Notes: generated by a model not told the origin, from the letters alone. Positions 23,087 to 29,461 are shown, counted from the first letter of the stretch. The stretch is DNA of 29,461 nucleotides from an uncultured Nitrososphaera sp. (GCF_946478925.1 NZ_CAMLDP010000014.1:1-29461), one strand, 5' to 3'. Numbers and translations are program-made.

Positions 23087-23990
23087 GGTGCGTCTTTAGG
23101 CCCTTGTAGCGGTTGCGGATGGTCACTTCTGTCACACCTGCCGCCTCTGCCACGTCTTTTTGCGTCTTGTTCTCGCCGTTCATGACGCACGCCACGTACA
23201 GCGCGGCCGCAGCGAGGCCCATCGGGTCTTTGCCGGCAGAGATCTTGCCTTCTTCCGCCTTTTTCAGGATTTCAAGGGCCTTTCTCTTTGTCTTTTCTGA
23301 AAGACCTGCCTTGCTTGCAATCCTCGCGACACATTTCACCGGGTCGACGACTGGCATTTTCAGGTCCAGTTCACGGATGAGGAGGCGGTAGCACCTTGCG
23401 ACGTCTTTTTTCTTGATGTTGCTTGCATTTGCAATGTCCTTGAGCGTCCTTGGAGTCTCGGTGTCGCGGCACGCCGCATAGAGCGCCGCCGCTACGAGCG
23501 CGGATATAGAGCGCCCGCGGACCAGCCCCTTTTCAAGTGCCTTTCTGTAAACATAAGCTGCCTTTTCAATCACTGCGTCGCCGACTGCGAGCTTGTCCTT
23601 GAGCCTGTCAAGCTCGGAGAATGCCTGGCGGAAGTTGCGGTCCACCGGCTCGTGCACCTGGCTCCTGCTGTCCCACGTCCTGAGCCTCTCAATCGTGCTC
23701 TTCATGGACGCGGAAAGCGGCTTGCCCGAGGCATCCTTGTCGACCGGGCCGATTATTGTTGCAAGGCCCATGTCGTGCATGGCAAGCGACGTCGGGATGC
23801 CTGCCCTGCTCCTGTCCTCGTGCTCTTCCTTTGAGAAGGCGCGCCATTCCGGACCCATCTCTTCTATCCTCTCGCTTACGACGAAACCGCAGTTACCGCA
23901 AAACAGTTCTCCGCTGGAGTTGTCTGTTACCATCGAACCCCTGCCACAGCGGGGGCAGCGGTCGCCAAACATAGAGATGTCTTTTACCAA
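23076..23990 (-). CDS. tfb: Transcription initiation factor TFB (TFIIB homologue), 304 aa
   Basis: TFB bridges TBP bound at the TATA box and RNA polymerase. N-terminal zinc ribbon: Cys12-x2-Cys15 ... Cys31-x2-Cys34. The B-reader/finger segment follows (ERIEEMGPEWRAFSKEEHEDRSRAG). Two cyclin folds come next: repeat one with ALVAAALYAACRDTETPRTL and repeat two with GLAAAALYVACVMNGENKT, ending in the BRE-reading helix-turn-helix VAEAAGVTEVTIRNRYKGLK. Length and all parts are complete. ATG 23990 is used; an in-frame ATG at 23972 also precedes the ribbon and has a minus-strand TATA-like element ~25 nt upstream. Thaumarchaeota carry several TFBs, so this may be one of a set. It converges with the helical gene. 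Confidence 0.95.
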   Translation of the reverse strand: MVKDISMFGDRCPRCGRGSMVTDNSSGELFCGNCGFVVSERIEEMGPEWRAFSKEEHEDRSRAGIPTSLAMHDMGLATIIGPVDKDASGKPLSASMKSTIERLRTWDSRSQVHEPVDRNFRQAFSELDRLKDKLAVGDAVIEKAAYVYRKALEKGLVRGRSISALVAAALYAACRDTETPRTLKDIANASNIKKKDVARCYRLLIRELDLKMPVVDPVKCVARIASKAGLSEKTKRKALEILKKAEEGKISAGKDPMGLAAAALYVACVMNGENKTQKDVAEAAGVTEVTIRNRYKGLKTHLKL

Positions 23991-24185
23991 TTTCTATTCA
24001 CCAAAACTCTTTTTTTGTTTCCCTTTTACGGCCTATATTTATATTTTATTCTAATATATAAACATTCTCCCATTGCGGATATCGCGCCGACGCGCCTGCA
24101 AAAAACACCCGTCTAGCTCGCATGTTGCAAGAAAAGCCGCGTACGGGCGCAAAGATTGCAAATTGTGTAAAACTCGCGCTCGCTC

Positions 24186-24290
24186 TTATCTTGGCTTGTG
24201 GCGCTTGCGCCTTTCTGCCTTGGCATATTTCTTGCTGCCCGATCTCTGGGCGCTGTAGGCGTGTGTCTTGTTGTTCTCGCGTCTTGCCAT
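24186..24290 (-). CDS. Very small basic protein, 34 aa (candidate)
   Basis: A minus-strand ORF starting MARRENNKTHAYSAQRSGSK and ending KYAKAERRKRHKPR. About 14 of 34 residues are Lys, Arg or His, like small ribosomal or nucleic-acid-binding proteins. Support for reality: a perfect minus-strand TATA box (tatatatt, plus 24314-24321) ~27 nt before the ATG at 24290, the same leaderless spacing as its neighbours. It is too short to be sure, and no family is recognised. Alternative: a chance ORF in a promoter region. Confidence 0.5.
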   Translation of the reverse strand: MARRENNKTHAYSAQRSGSKKYAKAERRKRHKPR

Positions 24291-24377
24291 GCCTGCACTT
24301 GCAATCGACGCGCTATATATTCTATCTATCATCGTCGCCAGCAAAAACATAAATGGCATGGTGCACGACGGAAAGCC

Positions 24378-24710
24378 ATGCAGGGCAACCGCGTTCCAAG
24401 GTGGCTTGTCGAAAGCGACCCATCGTGGGAGAAATCAATCGACTTTGATCTGGGCATGTCAAAGTGGACCAAAAAGGGCACCGACATCCAGGCGGTATGT
24501 CCGCCAACAGGCATGTTCTGCGATATACTGGGACAGGACGACGCGCAAGGCGGCCTTGCAGACCTGCGGGCAGGCATCGAGCGCATGGGAAGACAGAACG
24601 CAAACAACAATCCTGCGCAGGACATTTCAAAATATCTGTCCAGCCGCTACCTCAACCCGGGCATAAACGGGCCGGCGCGCTTTGACCTGAGAAAGATGCG
24701 CAAGTTCTAA
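24378..24710 (+). CDS. Hypothetical hydrophilic protein, 110 aa
   Basis: Starts MQGNRVPRWLVESDPSWEKS, continues DFDLGMSKWTKKGTDIQAVC, then PPTGMFCDILGQDDAQGGLA and a polar, Asn/Gln/Gly-rich second half (QNANNNPAQDISKYLSSRYL, ending FDLRKMRKF). Two Cys (about residues 40-48), no membrane helix. The composition suggests a partly disordered, basic-ended cytosolic protein. ATG 24378 is chosen because a TATA-like cataaat (24349-24355) lies ~26 nt upstream; reading further back would cross that promoter and the divergent small gene. Family not recognised. Confidence 0.65.
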   Translation: MQGNRVPRWLVESDPSWEKSIDFDLGMSKWTKKGTDIQAVCPPTGMFCDILGQDDAQGGLADLRAGIERMGRQNANNNPAQDISKYLSSRYLNPGINGPARFDLRKMRKF

Positions 24711-24711
24711 C

Positions 24712-24720
24712 TTTTTATAC
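24712..24720 (+). promoter_or_regulatory. TATA box of rpiA
   Basis: tttttatac lies directly after the stop of the preceding gene and ~28 nt before TTG 24744, supporting that rare-type start. Confidence 0.65.
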
Positions 24721-24743
24721 CCTGCGTACAGTGCGCATATTGT

Positions 24744-25427
24744 TTGTCCGTACAGGATGCAATACAAAAGCTGGCCAAGGACGCGGTGAGTAGGTTTGTC
24801 AAGCCAGACCAAGTAGTGGGCCTTGGCAGCGGGAGCACGGCCGCATACATCGTCCGGGAGATGGCGAGCCTGAAAGCCAAGGACACACTCCTCTGCGTCC
24901 CGACGTCGCTTCAGATAAAAGTCGAGGCAGAGAAATCAGGCCTGCGCTTTGCAGACGAGATCCGCATACCGGACATCGACGTCGTGTTTGATGGCGCCGA
25001 CCAGATAGACGGCAACTTCGACATGATAAAGGGCGGAGGAGGTGCGCTGCTGCGCGAAAAGATCCTGATTTCTTCTGCCAAGACTGTCGTCATTGTGGCA
25101 GACGAAGCCAAGTTTGTCAAGTCGTTTTCAAGATCCGTTCCGATTGAAGTCCACCCGATGGCCCGGACATCGGCCGCGAAAAAGCTAAAAGAGATGGGTG
25201 GCAGGCCGGCCATGCGCACGCTTGACAAGGGCTACCCGTTTATTACAGAAAACGGCAACATAATACTGGACACCGCGTTCCAGTCGATTCCCGACCCGGG
25301 AAAAACCGAGCTGGAGTTGAAGGGAATTGCCGGAGTGATGGAGGTTGGGCTGTTTACGAGAAAGGCCGACGTATACTACAGGGCAAAGGGGAACGGCACG
25401 TTTGAGACAGTCAACCCTGATGCGTAA
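24744..25427 (+). CDS. rpiA: Ribose-5-phosphate isomerase A, 227 aa
   Basis: RpiA interconverts ribose-5-phosphate and ribulose-5-phosphate, the source of PRPP and nucleotides in archaea lacking the oxidative pentose phosphate branch. Diagnostic motifs: VVGLGSGSTAAYIV near residue 25 (phosphate loop), VPTSLQIKVEA, VVFDGADQIDG with the substrate-binding Asp residues, IKGGGGALLREKIL with the Lys, VVIVADEAKFVKSF, and GIAGVMEVGLF at the C-terminus. The length is normal. TTG 24744 is placed by a TATA box ~28 nt upstream. It is read separately from mscL, which has its own promoter. Confidence 0.95.
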   Translation: MSVQDAIQKLAKDAVSRFVKPDQVVGLGSGSTAAYIVREMASLKAKDTLLCVPTSLQIKVEAEKSGLRFADEIRIPDIDVVFDGADQIDGNFDMIKGGGGALLREKILISSAKTVVIVADEAKFVKSFSRSVPIEVHPMARTSAAKKLKEMGGRPAMRTLDKGYPFITENGNIILDTAFQSIPDPGKTELELKGIAGVMEVGLFTRKADVYYRAKGNGTFETVNPDA

Positions 25428-25448
25428 TCAGTAAGGTACGTGCATCAT

Positions 25449-25458
25449 CTTTTTATCC
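25449..25458 (+). promoter_or_regulatory. TATA box deciding the mscL start
   Basis: ctttttatcc is centred ~27 nt before GTG 25481. An alternative TTG at 25463 is only ~9 nt away, too close for transcription to start before it. Confidence 0.6.
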
Positions 25459-25480
25459 TGCCTTGCCCGAGCTCTGCCTT

Positions 25481-25855
25481 GTGTCGGACAGCAGCACCCC
25501 TGCACCAGCGAAAAAATCTCTGATGACAGAGTTCATCGACTTTCTAAAGACCTTCGGGGTGATAGGGCTTGCCATCGCGTTTGTTATCGGCGCAGCCGCT
25601 TCAAAGCTCGTAACGGCGTTTGTGACCGACATCATAACTCCAATAGTCGGGCTTGCGCTGCCTTCCGGCGACCTAAAGACCCTTTCCTACAACGTCACAA
25701 ACAGCGTCACCGGGGTAACGACAAAATTCTCGTACGGCGACCTGATAGCAAACATCATCGACTTCCTCATAATCGCCTTCATAGTCTTTTTGATGTACAA
25801 GGCCCTCTCCCGGTACAAGGTGTTCGGGGTAGAGGACAAGACAAAAAAGACCTAG
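25481..25855 (+). CDS. mscL: Large-conductance mechanosensitive channel MscL, 124 aa
   Basis: MscL opens under membrane tension and releases solutes during hypo-osmotic shock. The layout is complete: a short Ser/Ala/Lys N-terminus, the amphipathic helix (LMTEFIDFLKTFG), TM1 with the gate region VIGLAIAFVIGAAASKLV, a short periplasmic loop (ALPSGDLKTLSYNVTNSVTG) ending GVTTKFSYGDLI, TM2 (IANIIDFLIIAFIVFLMYKAL) and a charged C-terminus. GTG 25481 is fixed by the TATA box. Its TAG stop is inside CTAG, shared with the convergent amidohydrolase. Confidence 0.93.
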   Translation: MSDSSTPAPAKKSLMTEFIDFLKTFGVIGLAIAFVIGAAASKLVTAFVTDIITPIVGLALPSGDLKTLSYNVTNSVTGVTTKFSYGDLIANIIDFLIIAFIVFLMYKALSRYKVFGVEDKTKKT

Positions 25856-27255
25856 GCAGGCCTTGCAACGAACTGGCCGTGGCCGAGCGCGTCCTGCGCC
25901 ACCTGCCCCCCTTCCATCACGACCTTGCCGCGCACCATTGTGAGCACCGGCCACCCCTTCAATTTCCAGCCGTCGTAGATGGAGTAGTCAGAGTACGACT
26001 GCAACAGCTCTGGCGTCACCTTTTGCTCAAGGTCCATGTCAACCATCACGAGGTCCGCATCAGAGCCCTGCTGTATTGTGCCCTTTCTCGGGTACATTCC
26101 AAATATCCTTGCAGCGTTGTAACTCGTGACTTCTGCTACCCTTTCGACGCTTATCCTGTCGGAGTTGACGCCTTGGTCGAGAAGCACAGGGAGCATCGTG
26201 GCGATGCCCGGAAAGCCGGCAAGAGCGGACCACAGGTCGCCCCGTCCCATCTTTATGTCAAGCCTGTTTGCCACATGGTCTGTACCGACCGTGTCGATGA
26301 TGCCGTTCCGGAGCGCCGACCAGACGCTCTGCACATCGCTCTTTGAGCGTATGGGGGGCACGACCTTGCCCGTAATGCTTGCAAAGTCGTGCGTGTGGGT
26401 GAGGTACTGGGGGCAGGTCTCGATGTAATAGTTGGCGTTTCCCTTTTGCCTCTCGGCAAGTATGGCGTCAAGTGCCGCGTTTGAGCCAATATGTACAAAG
26501 TAGAGGTTTGCGCCAAACTTTCTGCCAAGCGCCGACACTTTTGCGACGCTCTCCGCCTCCGACTGCGTCGGCCTGCAGTCCGACCACGCCTTCAAGCCGG
26601 ACAATCCTTTTTCCTTTCCACGCCTGATGTGCTCTGCGCACACCGCAGGATTTTCAGCGTGGACAAGAATTGTAGAGTTTTCTTTTGCTCCGCCCTCTAC
26701 TATCGCGGACAGAAGCGAGTCGTCCATGTTGACCTCGCCGTCCTTGACGCCGTGCTCGCCGGGCTCCAAGTCCATATAGATGTGGTTGAGGTCGGCCCCC
26801 AGGTTCATGTATATTTTCAAAGAGTTGATGCCTTTTTTCTTCAGGTAGGGTATATCCTTGACCTGCTCGCTTCTCAATATCGACGCGTGAATGGCATAGT
26901 CGATGTAATGGGTGCCCCTGCTTGCCTGCAACTGTCTTTCGACTGCGCGGTAGTCGCTGTCGTACAGGCGCAGCATGCGCATCATGGTCGTGACGCCTCC
27001 GACTGCAGCCGAGCACGATTCAGTCCGCGCCGCCTCGTCAATCGGGGTGTAGACGCCGTAATGGACATGCGGGTCTATTGCGCCGGGGAGGACGTACTTG
27101 CCTGCCGCGTTTATCCTCCTCGACGCACTTGCGTTTTGCGACGGCTTTAGCGTCTTTATCCTGCCGCCTTCAATGGCGATGTCGCACTCGACTATCCCGA
27201 CCTTGGGTATGACTGCAGAAGCATTTGTGATGAGCGTGTCGTACGAGTTTTCCAT
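25852..27255 (-). CDS. Dihydropyrimidinase/hydantoinase-like metal-dependent amidohydrolase, 467 aa
   Basis: A cyclic amidohydrolase (TIM barrel) with all metal ligands: DPHVHYG (His63, His65), the carboxylated Lys in LKIYMN (Lys147), LVHAEN (His199), YFVHIGS (His255) and TDHVAN (Asp326). The C-terminal small beta domain has SDADLVMVDMDLEQKV and GKVVMEGG. The family includes dihydropyrimidinase, hydantoinase, allantoinase and type-I dihydroorotase; this looks nearest the first two, and no pyrimidine or urate genes nearby settle the substrate. It could feed nitrogen from cyclic ureides to the cell (inference). ATG 27255 is used; GTG 27276 in the same frame is possible. The minus-strand reading of the AT-rich element near 27319 lies 41-62 nt upstream. 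It converges with mscL in CTAG. Confidence 0.9.
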   Translation of the reverse strand: MENSYDTLITNASAVIPKVGIVECDIAIEGGRIKTLKPSQNASASRRINAAGKYVLPGAIDPHVHYGVYTPIDEAARTESCSAAVGGVTTMMRMLRLYDSDYRAVERQLQASRGTHYIDYAIHASILRSEQVKDIPYLKKKGINSLKIYMNLGADLNHIYMDLEPGEHGVKDGEVNMDDSLLSAIVEGGAKENSTILVHAENPAVCAEHIRRGKEKGLSGLKAWSDCRPTQSEAESVAKVSALGRKFGANLYFVHIGSNAALDAILAERQKGNANYYIETCPQYLTHTHDFASITGKVVPPIRSKSDVQSVWSALRNGIIDTVGTDHVANRLDIKMGRGDLWSALAGFPGIATMLPVLLDQGVNSDRISVERVAEVTSYNAARIFGMYPRKGTIQQGSDADLVMVDMDLEQKVTPELLQSYSDYSIYDGWKLKGWPVLTMVRGKVVMEGGQVAQDALGHGQFVARPA

Positions 27256-27314
27256 TCCCGTGCTGTCCGCTAACACTTGCGTGCATGTGCTCTTATGATC
27301 TTATCGCTCCGATG

Positions 27315-27323
27315 TTTTATATT
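27315..27323 (+). promoter_or_regulatory. TATA box of tRNA-Ala
   Basis: ttttatatt is centred ~30 nt before the tRNA 5' end. It is the only strong TATA element between the tRNA and the divergent amidohydrolase gene. Confidence 0.6.
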
Positions 27324-27348
27324 CGGGGTCTTGTTGCATGTGGCTTGC

Positions 27349-27421
27349 GGGCTGGTAGTTCAGGGGTAGTAATGCTCGCTTCGCAAGCGAGAGGTCGTGG
27401 GTTCAAATCCCACCCAGTCCA
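27349..27421 (+). tRNA. tRNA-Ala (anticodon CGC)
   Basis: A full cloverleaf can be drawn. The acceptor stem GGGCTGG (27349-27355) pairs with CCAGTCC, giving the G3:U70 wobble pair that identifies alanine tRNAs, with A73 as discriminator. The D-arm holds the AGTTCAGGGGTAGTA run. The anticodon stem is CTCGC/GCGAG with loop TTCGCAA, so the anticodon is CGC (decodes GCG). The T-arm has GTGGG/CCCAC with the loop TTCAAAT. No intron is present and CCA is not encoded. It has its own TATA box ~30 nt upstream. Confidence 0.97.
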
Positions 27422-27429
27422 TTCTCTTT

Positions 27430-27693
27430 CTATGCTACATTTCTCAGCGATTTTTTGAATTCCAGTATGACGCCTCTTTTTGCGTCCACGCCAAATGAAA
27501 GCAATTCTCCAGTTTCTAGCGGGATGGACTCTACGACCGAGCCACATGAAGGGCAATGCAGGTCATCTGTAAATTCTGCGATTGATGATGCACACCAATA
27601 ACAAGAATTGCATAGCAGGAAACTAGCAGCGCTGGACCTGCCCGAGGGTCTCCGTCCCTCTGTCCTTGACAGCTGCTGTTCTAAGTTGTCCAT
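27430..27693 (-). CDS. Zinc-ribbon protein, 87 aa (intact copy of a local pair)
   Basis: MDNLEQQLSRTEGRRPSGRS is followed by the ribbon LLCNSCYWCASS ... LHCPSCGSVVES (Cys28, 31, 34, 47, 50) and a C-terminal beta/helix part (VDAKRGVILEFKKSLRN). ATG 27693 is supported by a minus-strand TATA box (tatttttata on that strand, plus 27721-27730) ~32 nt upstream. A second, broken copy lies at 28264-28499 on the same strand. Unknown function; single zinc ribbons of this type often bind nucleic acids or partner proteins. It ends 9 nt after the tRNA on the opposite strand. Confidence 0.75.
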   Translation of the reverse strand: MDNLEQQLSRTEGRRPSGRSSAASFLLCNSCYWCASSIAEFTDDLHCPSCGSVVESIPLETGELLSFGVDAKRGVILEFKKSLRNVA

Positions 27694-27738
27694 AGGGAAT
27701 TCGCGAGTAGAAGATGGCACTATAAAAATATTCTGCAA

Positions 27739-27990
27739 TTGTCGTTAACTGCCAGCTCAAATTTCCATTTTTTGGCTAAATTTGGTTTCAGTATCTTACT
27801 TTAAGAGATGAGCTGGTACTGTAACAATCGAATCTGCCGTTCATAAGGAGTTGACATGCATTATCGCGGGGCGAATTTCATTCAACGCCAAGCAGCATGT
27901 CGTCTGGCCTAGTGCTACAAAAGAGCGGGGTTAACATCCTACAACAGAACATCATCATCTACAACAAAATAGATCTGATGGATTTTAGAA
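27739..27990. other. Intergenic stretch, AT-rich, no gene seen
   Basis: Between the zinc-ribbon promoter and the next candidate ORF I see no convincing reading frame, RNA fold or repeat. It is lower in GC than the window average and contains several short AT runs. Confidence 0.4.
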
Positions 27991-28173
27991 TCAGCCACCA
28001 TCGTCGTCATCACTGTCGCCATTTACGAGGCCGGCTGCCTGAAAGAAACTGGTCAACGCATGTACGTCGTTTATCCCGTAATAGTTTTGCATCGCGCTAA
28101 TCATTGCATTGTCGTAGTACAGGCGTTGCAACATGTGCATTGGTATCTCTGCTGAACCATTGATGTTAAGCAT
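27991..28173 (-). CDS. Small hypothetical protein, 60 aa (weak)
   Basis: The minus-strand frame from ATG 28173 (or TTG 28182) reads MLNINGSAEIPMHMLQRLYY, then DNAMISAMQNYYGINDVHAL and TSFFQAAGLVN ending in an acidic tail GDSDDDDGG. The middle looks like two helices with aromatic residues, more protein-like than chance. There is no clear TATA box at the right distance, and the surrounding DNA is accessory-like, so the call is tentative. Family not recognised. Confidence 0.4.
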   Translation of the reverse strand: MLNINGSAEIPMHMLQRLYYDNAMISAMQNYYGINDVHALTSFFQAAGLVNGDSDDDDGG

Positions 28174-28263
28174 GTTTGTCAAAAGTGATCAGAGCAGACG
28201 GCCAACGATGTAACGCTGTCGCAGAATCCGGTACATTCCTTCAGGTTCTCTACTTGCGTACAA

Positions 28264-28499
28264 TCAGACAAGTCTCATTTTTACCGTGGGAACAAGAGTC
28301 CTTGAAGAGCTCTTGAATCGCCACGGGCTTGGTTGCGCCTGTTTCCACACGATGGATTCTACAACCAAGCCGCATAAAGGGCAACGCATATTGTCTGCAC
28401 GTTCTTTAACTGATGACGCATACCAAAAGCAAGAACTGCACCGCAAGAAAGCGCACTGGATCTTCCCTGCGGGCCTGTCACGCGCAAAAGCGCGGCCAT
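28264..28499 (-). pseudogene. Frameshifted paralogue of the zinc-ribbon protein at 27430-27693
   Basis: Three minus-strand frames together retrace the intact copy. Frame A from ATG 28499: AALLRVTGPQGRSSALS, matching ...RRPSGRSSAAS. Frame B: FLRCSSCFWYASSVKERADN then MRCPLCGLVVESI, matching FLLCNSCYWCASSIAEFTDD then LHCPSCGSVVESI. Frame C: VETGATKPVAIQELFKDS, matching LETGELLSFG.... So at least two frameshifts separate conserved blocks, and one ribbon Cys is changed (YWC to FWY). This is a decayed local duplicate about 0.8 kb from its sister, which fits tandem gene duplication followed by loss. Confidence 0.7.
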
Positions 28500-28529
28500 C
28501 CCTATTAGACAGAATATCCGATAAAGATC

Positions 28530-28712
28530 ATGGTAGAAACGAAAAAGTTGCTTCTTGAGGCTGAAATTCTGATTGACGTGCCAACAGATATTGTCGAGGA
28601 TGAAGAAAGGCTGGATGACGTTACAAAGGGATTGAGCAAGGCGCTGACAAAGGGGTTCTACGAGCAAGGAATAGATTTTCAGGTTAGTCGGGTGAGCTTT
28701 AGGTTGAAATAA
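28530..28712 (+). CDS. Small hypothetical protein, 60 aa
   Basis: ATG 28530 starts MVETKKLLLEAEILIDVPTD, then IVEDEERLDDVTKGLSKALT and KGFYEQGIDFQVSRVSFRLK. It looks like a strand-helix-strand alpha/beta unit, acidic in the middle, without Cys. A TATA-like ctattaga is ~25 nt upstream (28501-28508), and an A-rich tail follows the stop. Its start lies 31 nt from the pseudogene start on the other strand, so the two share an upstream region. Codon use is protein-like; family unknown. Confidence 0.55.
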   Translation: MVETKKLLLEAEILIDVPTDIVEDEERLDDVTKGLSKALTKGFYEQGIDFQVSRVSFRLK

Positions 28713-28832
28713 AAAAGAAGGTGCCTGCTGCCATCGTGTCGTCATTACCATCTGACCCGTAGCTGCCCTTCGCTGCCTGTCCCGAATCGCGATGCGCTTT
28801 CTGGCATCACATGCCTCTCTTTCTCTCGTCCT

Positions 28833-29461
28833 CTATGGGCCGCCGTTACTCGGCCGAAGCGATGAAACGATCGTATTGACCAGAGGCGCTATCAGGCCTG
28901 AAGCAGCAGTGCTGTCGTCGTTGTTATTGCTACTGTTATTGTCATTGTTGTCGTCGTCAGCAGCCGGGGTGGATGCCTGAGAATTGTTGACCGTGCCGGA
29001 AAACGTTTCTACGTGGTAGTTCTGATTGCTTATCCAGGTTAGCAGCGAGTCAAGGTCGTTCATCTCTTCCTGCGACAGAGTGTCCGTCGGGTTGTTGCCT
29101 GCGTCCTTTACCGTGAAATCCTGCGGATGCAAAGTCACTACTGCATAGCCGTAGCTTGCAATGGTGCTGTCTATCTTGCTTTCAATCGTGGACAGCGGGG
29201 TCTTTGTCGGCGGCTCGGAATCGTAGGTGTAAAAGCCGACTACCTGCGGCATATGGTAGATTCCTTGGGAGTCTTTGATGTCCGAGCCAGCGGTCGCCTT
29301 GTACACCTTGTTGCCGGGGCTATCCGGATCGTCAGAGTTGTATATGCTTGCCATTTCTTGGTCAAACTCGGAACTCAAGATTGTAAGGCCCGCTTGGCTG
29401 GCTGCCTTTAGCGTGTCGTCATTGTATGCGTTGTATGGGGCTACGAACACGTTGGTTCTGC
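28833..29461 (-). CDS. Polysaccharide deacetylase (NodB) family protein, C-terminal part; 5' end outside window
   Basis: The frame enters from the window edge and yields about 209 residues: TNVFVAPYNAYNDDTLKAAS, GLTILSSEFDQEMAS, GIYHMPQVVGFYTYDSEPPT and YGYAVVTLHPQDF, then LDSLLTWISNQNYHVETFSG. These match the second half of the NodB homology domain: the (F/A)xPPYNxYN-type strand after the catalytic part, the later VVTLHPQ(D/E)F His motif, and the closing helix-strand. NodB enzymes remove acetyl groups from polysaccharides. After the domain comes a low-complexity Asp/Asn/Ser tract (about 20 residues), then a short C-terminus SGLIAPLVNTIVSSLRPSNG. The metal-binding N-terminal motifs would be beyond the edge, so activity cannot be judged. 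Confidence 0.85.
   Translation of the reverse strand, partial: RTNVFVAPYNAYNDDTLKAASQAGLTILSSEFDQEMASIYNSDDPDSPGNKVYKATAGSDIKDSQGIYHMPQVVGFYTYDSEPPTKTPLSTIESKIDSTIASYGYAVVTLHPQDFTVKDAGNNPTDTLSQEEMNDLDSLLTWISNQNYHVETFSGTVNNSQASTPAADDDNNDNNSSNNNDDSTAASGLIAPLVNTIVSSLRPSNGGP

Noticed and set aside
24073..24258. Plus-strand 61-residue ORF downstream of the TATA-rich element
   Set aside because: TTG start is only ~17 nt from the TATA box and the peptide is antisense to the better-supported small basic gene.
26491..27150. Plus-strand 219-residue ORF opposite the amidohydrolase
   Set aside because: The metal ligands and TIM-barrel motifs are on the minus strand; this frame has no recognisable pattern.
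28359..28751. Minus-strand 130-residue ORF near the zinc-ribbon pseudogene
   Set aside because: Only its middle part matches the zinc-ribbon family, before a frameshift. The rest is antisense of the 60-residue plus-strand gene.
1..29461. CRISPR array, IS element, rRNA operon, integrase
   Set aside because: No regularly spaced repeats, no transposase or recombinase motifs, and no rRNA-like stretches were seen by eye.

Overview
The window looks like a chromosomal segment of an ammonia-oxidising-type archaeon of the Nitrososphaera lineage (Nitrososphaerota/Thaumarchaeota). This is inferred from gene content and architecture, not from a database search. Supporting markers are TFB, a zinc-binding aIF1, Sec61-beta, Tsr3, an archaeal RNase P RNA, a CdvA-type PRC-barrel/coiled-coil protein, a DUF2070 membrane protein, a UPF0148 protein and the F420 genes cofD and cofC. 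Most genes have an archaeal TATA box about 24-33 nt upstream of an ATG, GTG or TTG start with no Shine-Dalgarno sequence. That pattern indicates mostly leaderless transcripts and fixes several start codons.

Layout. Positions 1-616 (minus): 3' part-missing gene for a sensor-like domain plus response-regulator receiver. 828-2477: tandem ThyX-fold protein. 2555-4656: phasin-like helical protein, CdvA-like protein and a four-helix membrane protein, the first two followed by hairpin terminators. 4703-6958: flavin-reductase/degenerate-Nudix fusion converging on a GSA-type aminotransferase. 7055-9527: small zinc protein, small membrane protein, nuclease-fold protein and an XPB-like helicase interrupted by an in-frame TAG. 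9584-10403: Tsr3 and then RNase P RNA. 10496-11963: small genes of unknown function, including an AT-richer one with a cysteine-rich tail. 12012-13713: NSUN-type RNA m5C methyltransferase, PUA protein, small helix-turn-helix protein. 13829-16620: secreted anchored protein, cofD-cofC. 16612-20046: small membrane protein, Mrr-like nuclease-fold protein, secG-DUF2070 operon, UPF0148 protein. 20154-20275: a probable structured RNA gene with its own promoter and T-run. 20335-23990: aIF1, CHASE histidine kinase, helical protein, TFB. 24186-27276: two small proteins, RpiA, MscL, dihydropyrimidinase-like amidohydrolase. 27349-29461: tRNA-Ala, a zinc-ribbon protein and its frameshifted paralogue, small ORFs, and a polysaccharide deacetylase cut by the window edge.

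The region is mostly information-processing and housekeeping (translation, rRNA/tRNA processing and modification, transcription initiation, protein export, cofactor F420, pentose phosphate) interleaved with signalling and lineage-specific genes. No CRISPR array, IS element, rRNA or integrase was seen. The right end (27.4-29.4 kb) and 10.4-10.9 kb are the most accessory-like parts: lower GC, small ORFs, and a decayed duplicate.

The most notable points are: the putative ncRNA at 20154-20275; the in-frame amber in the XPB-like helicase; tail-to-tail overlap of all eight tightly convergent gene pairs, four of them sharing a palindromic CTAG stop; the frameshifted zinc-ribbon duplicate; and the Cys-rich tail protein at 10496. 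I did not find a clearly new multi-gene system.
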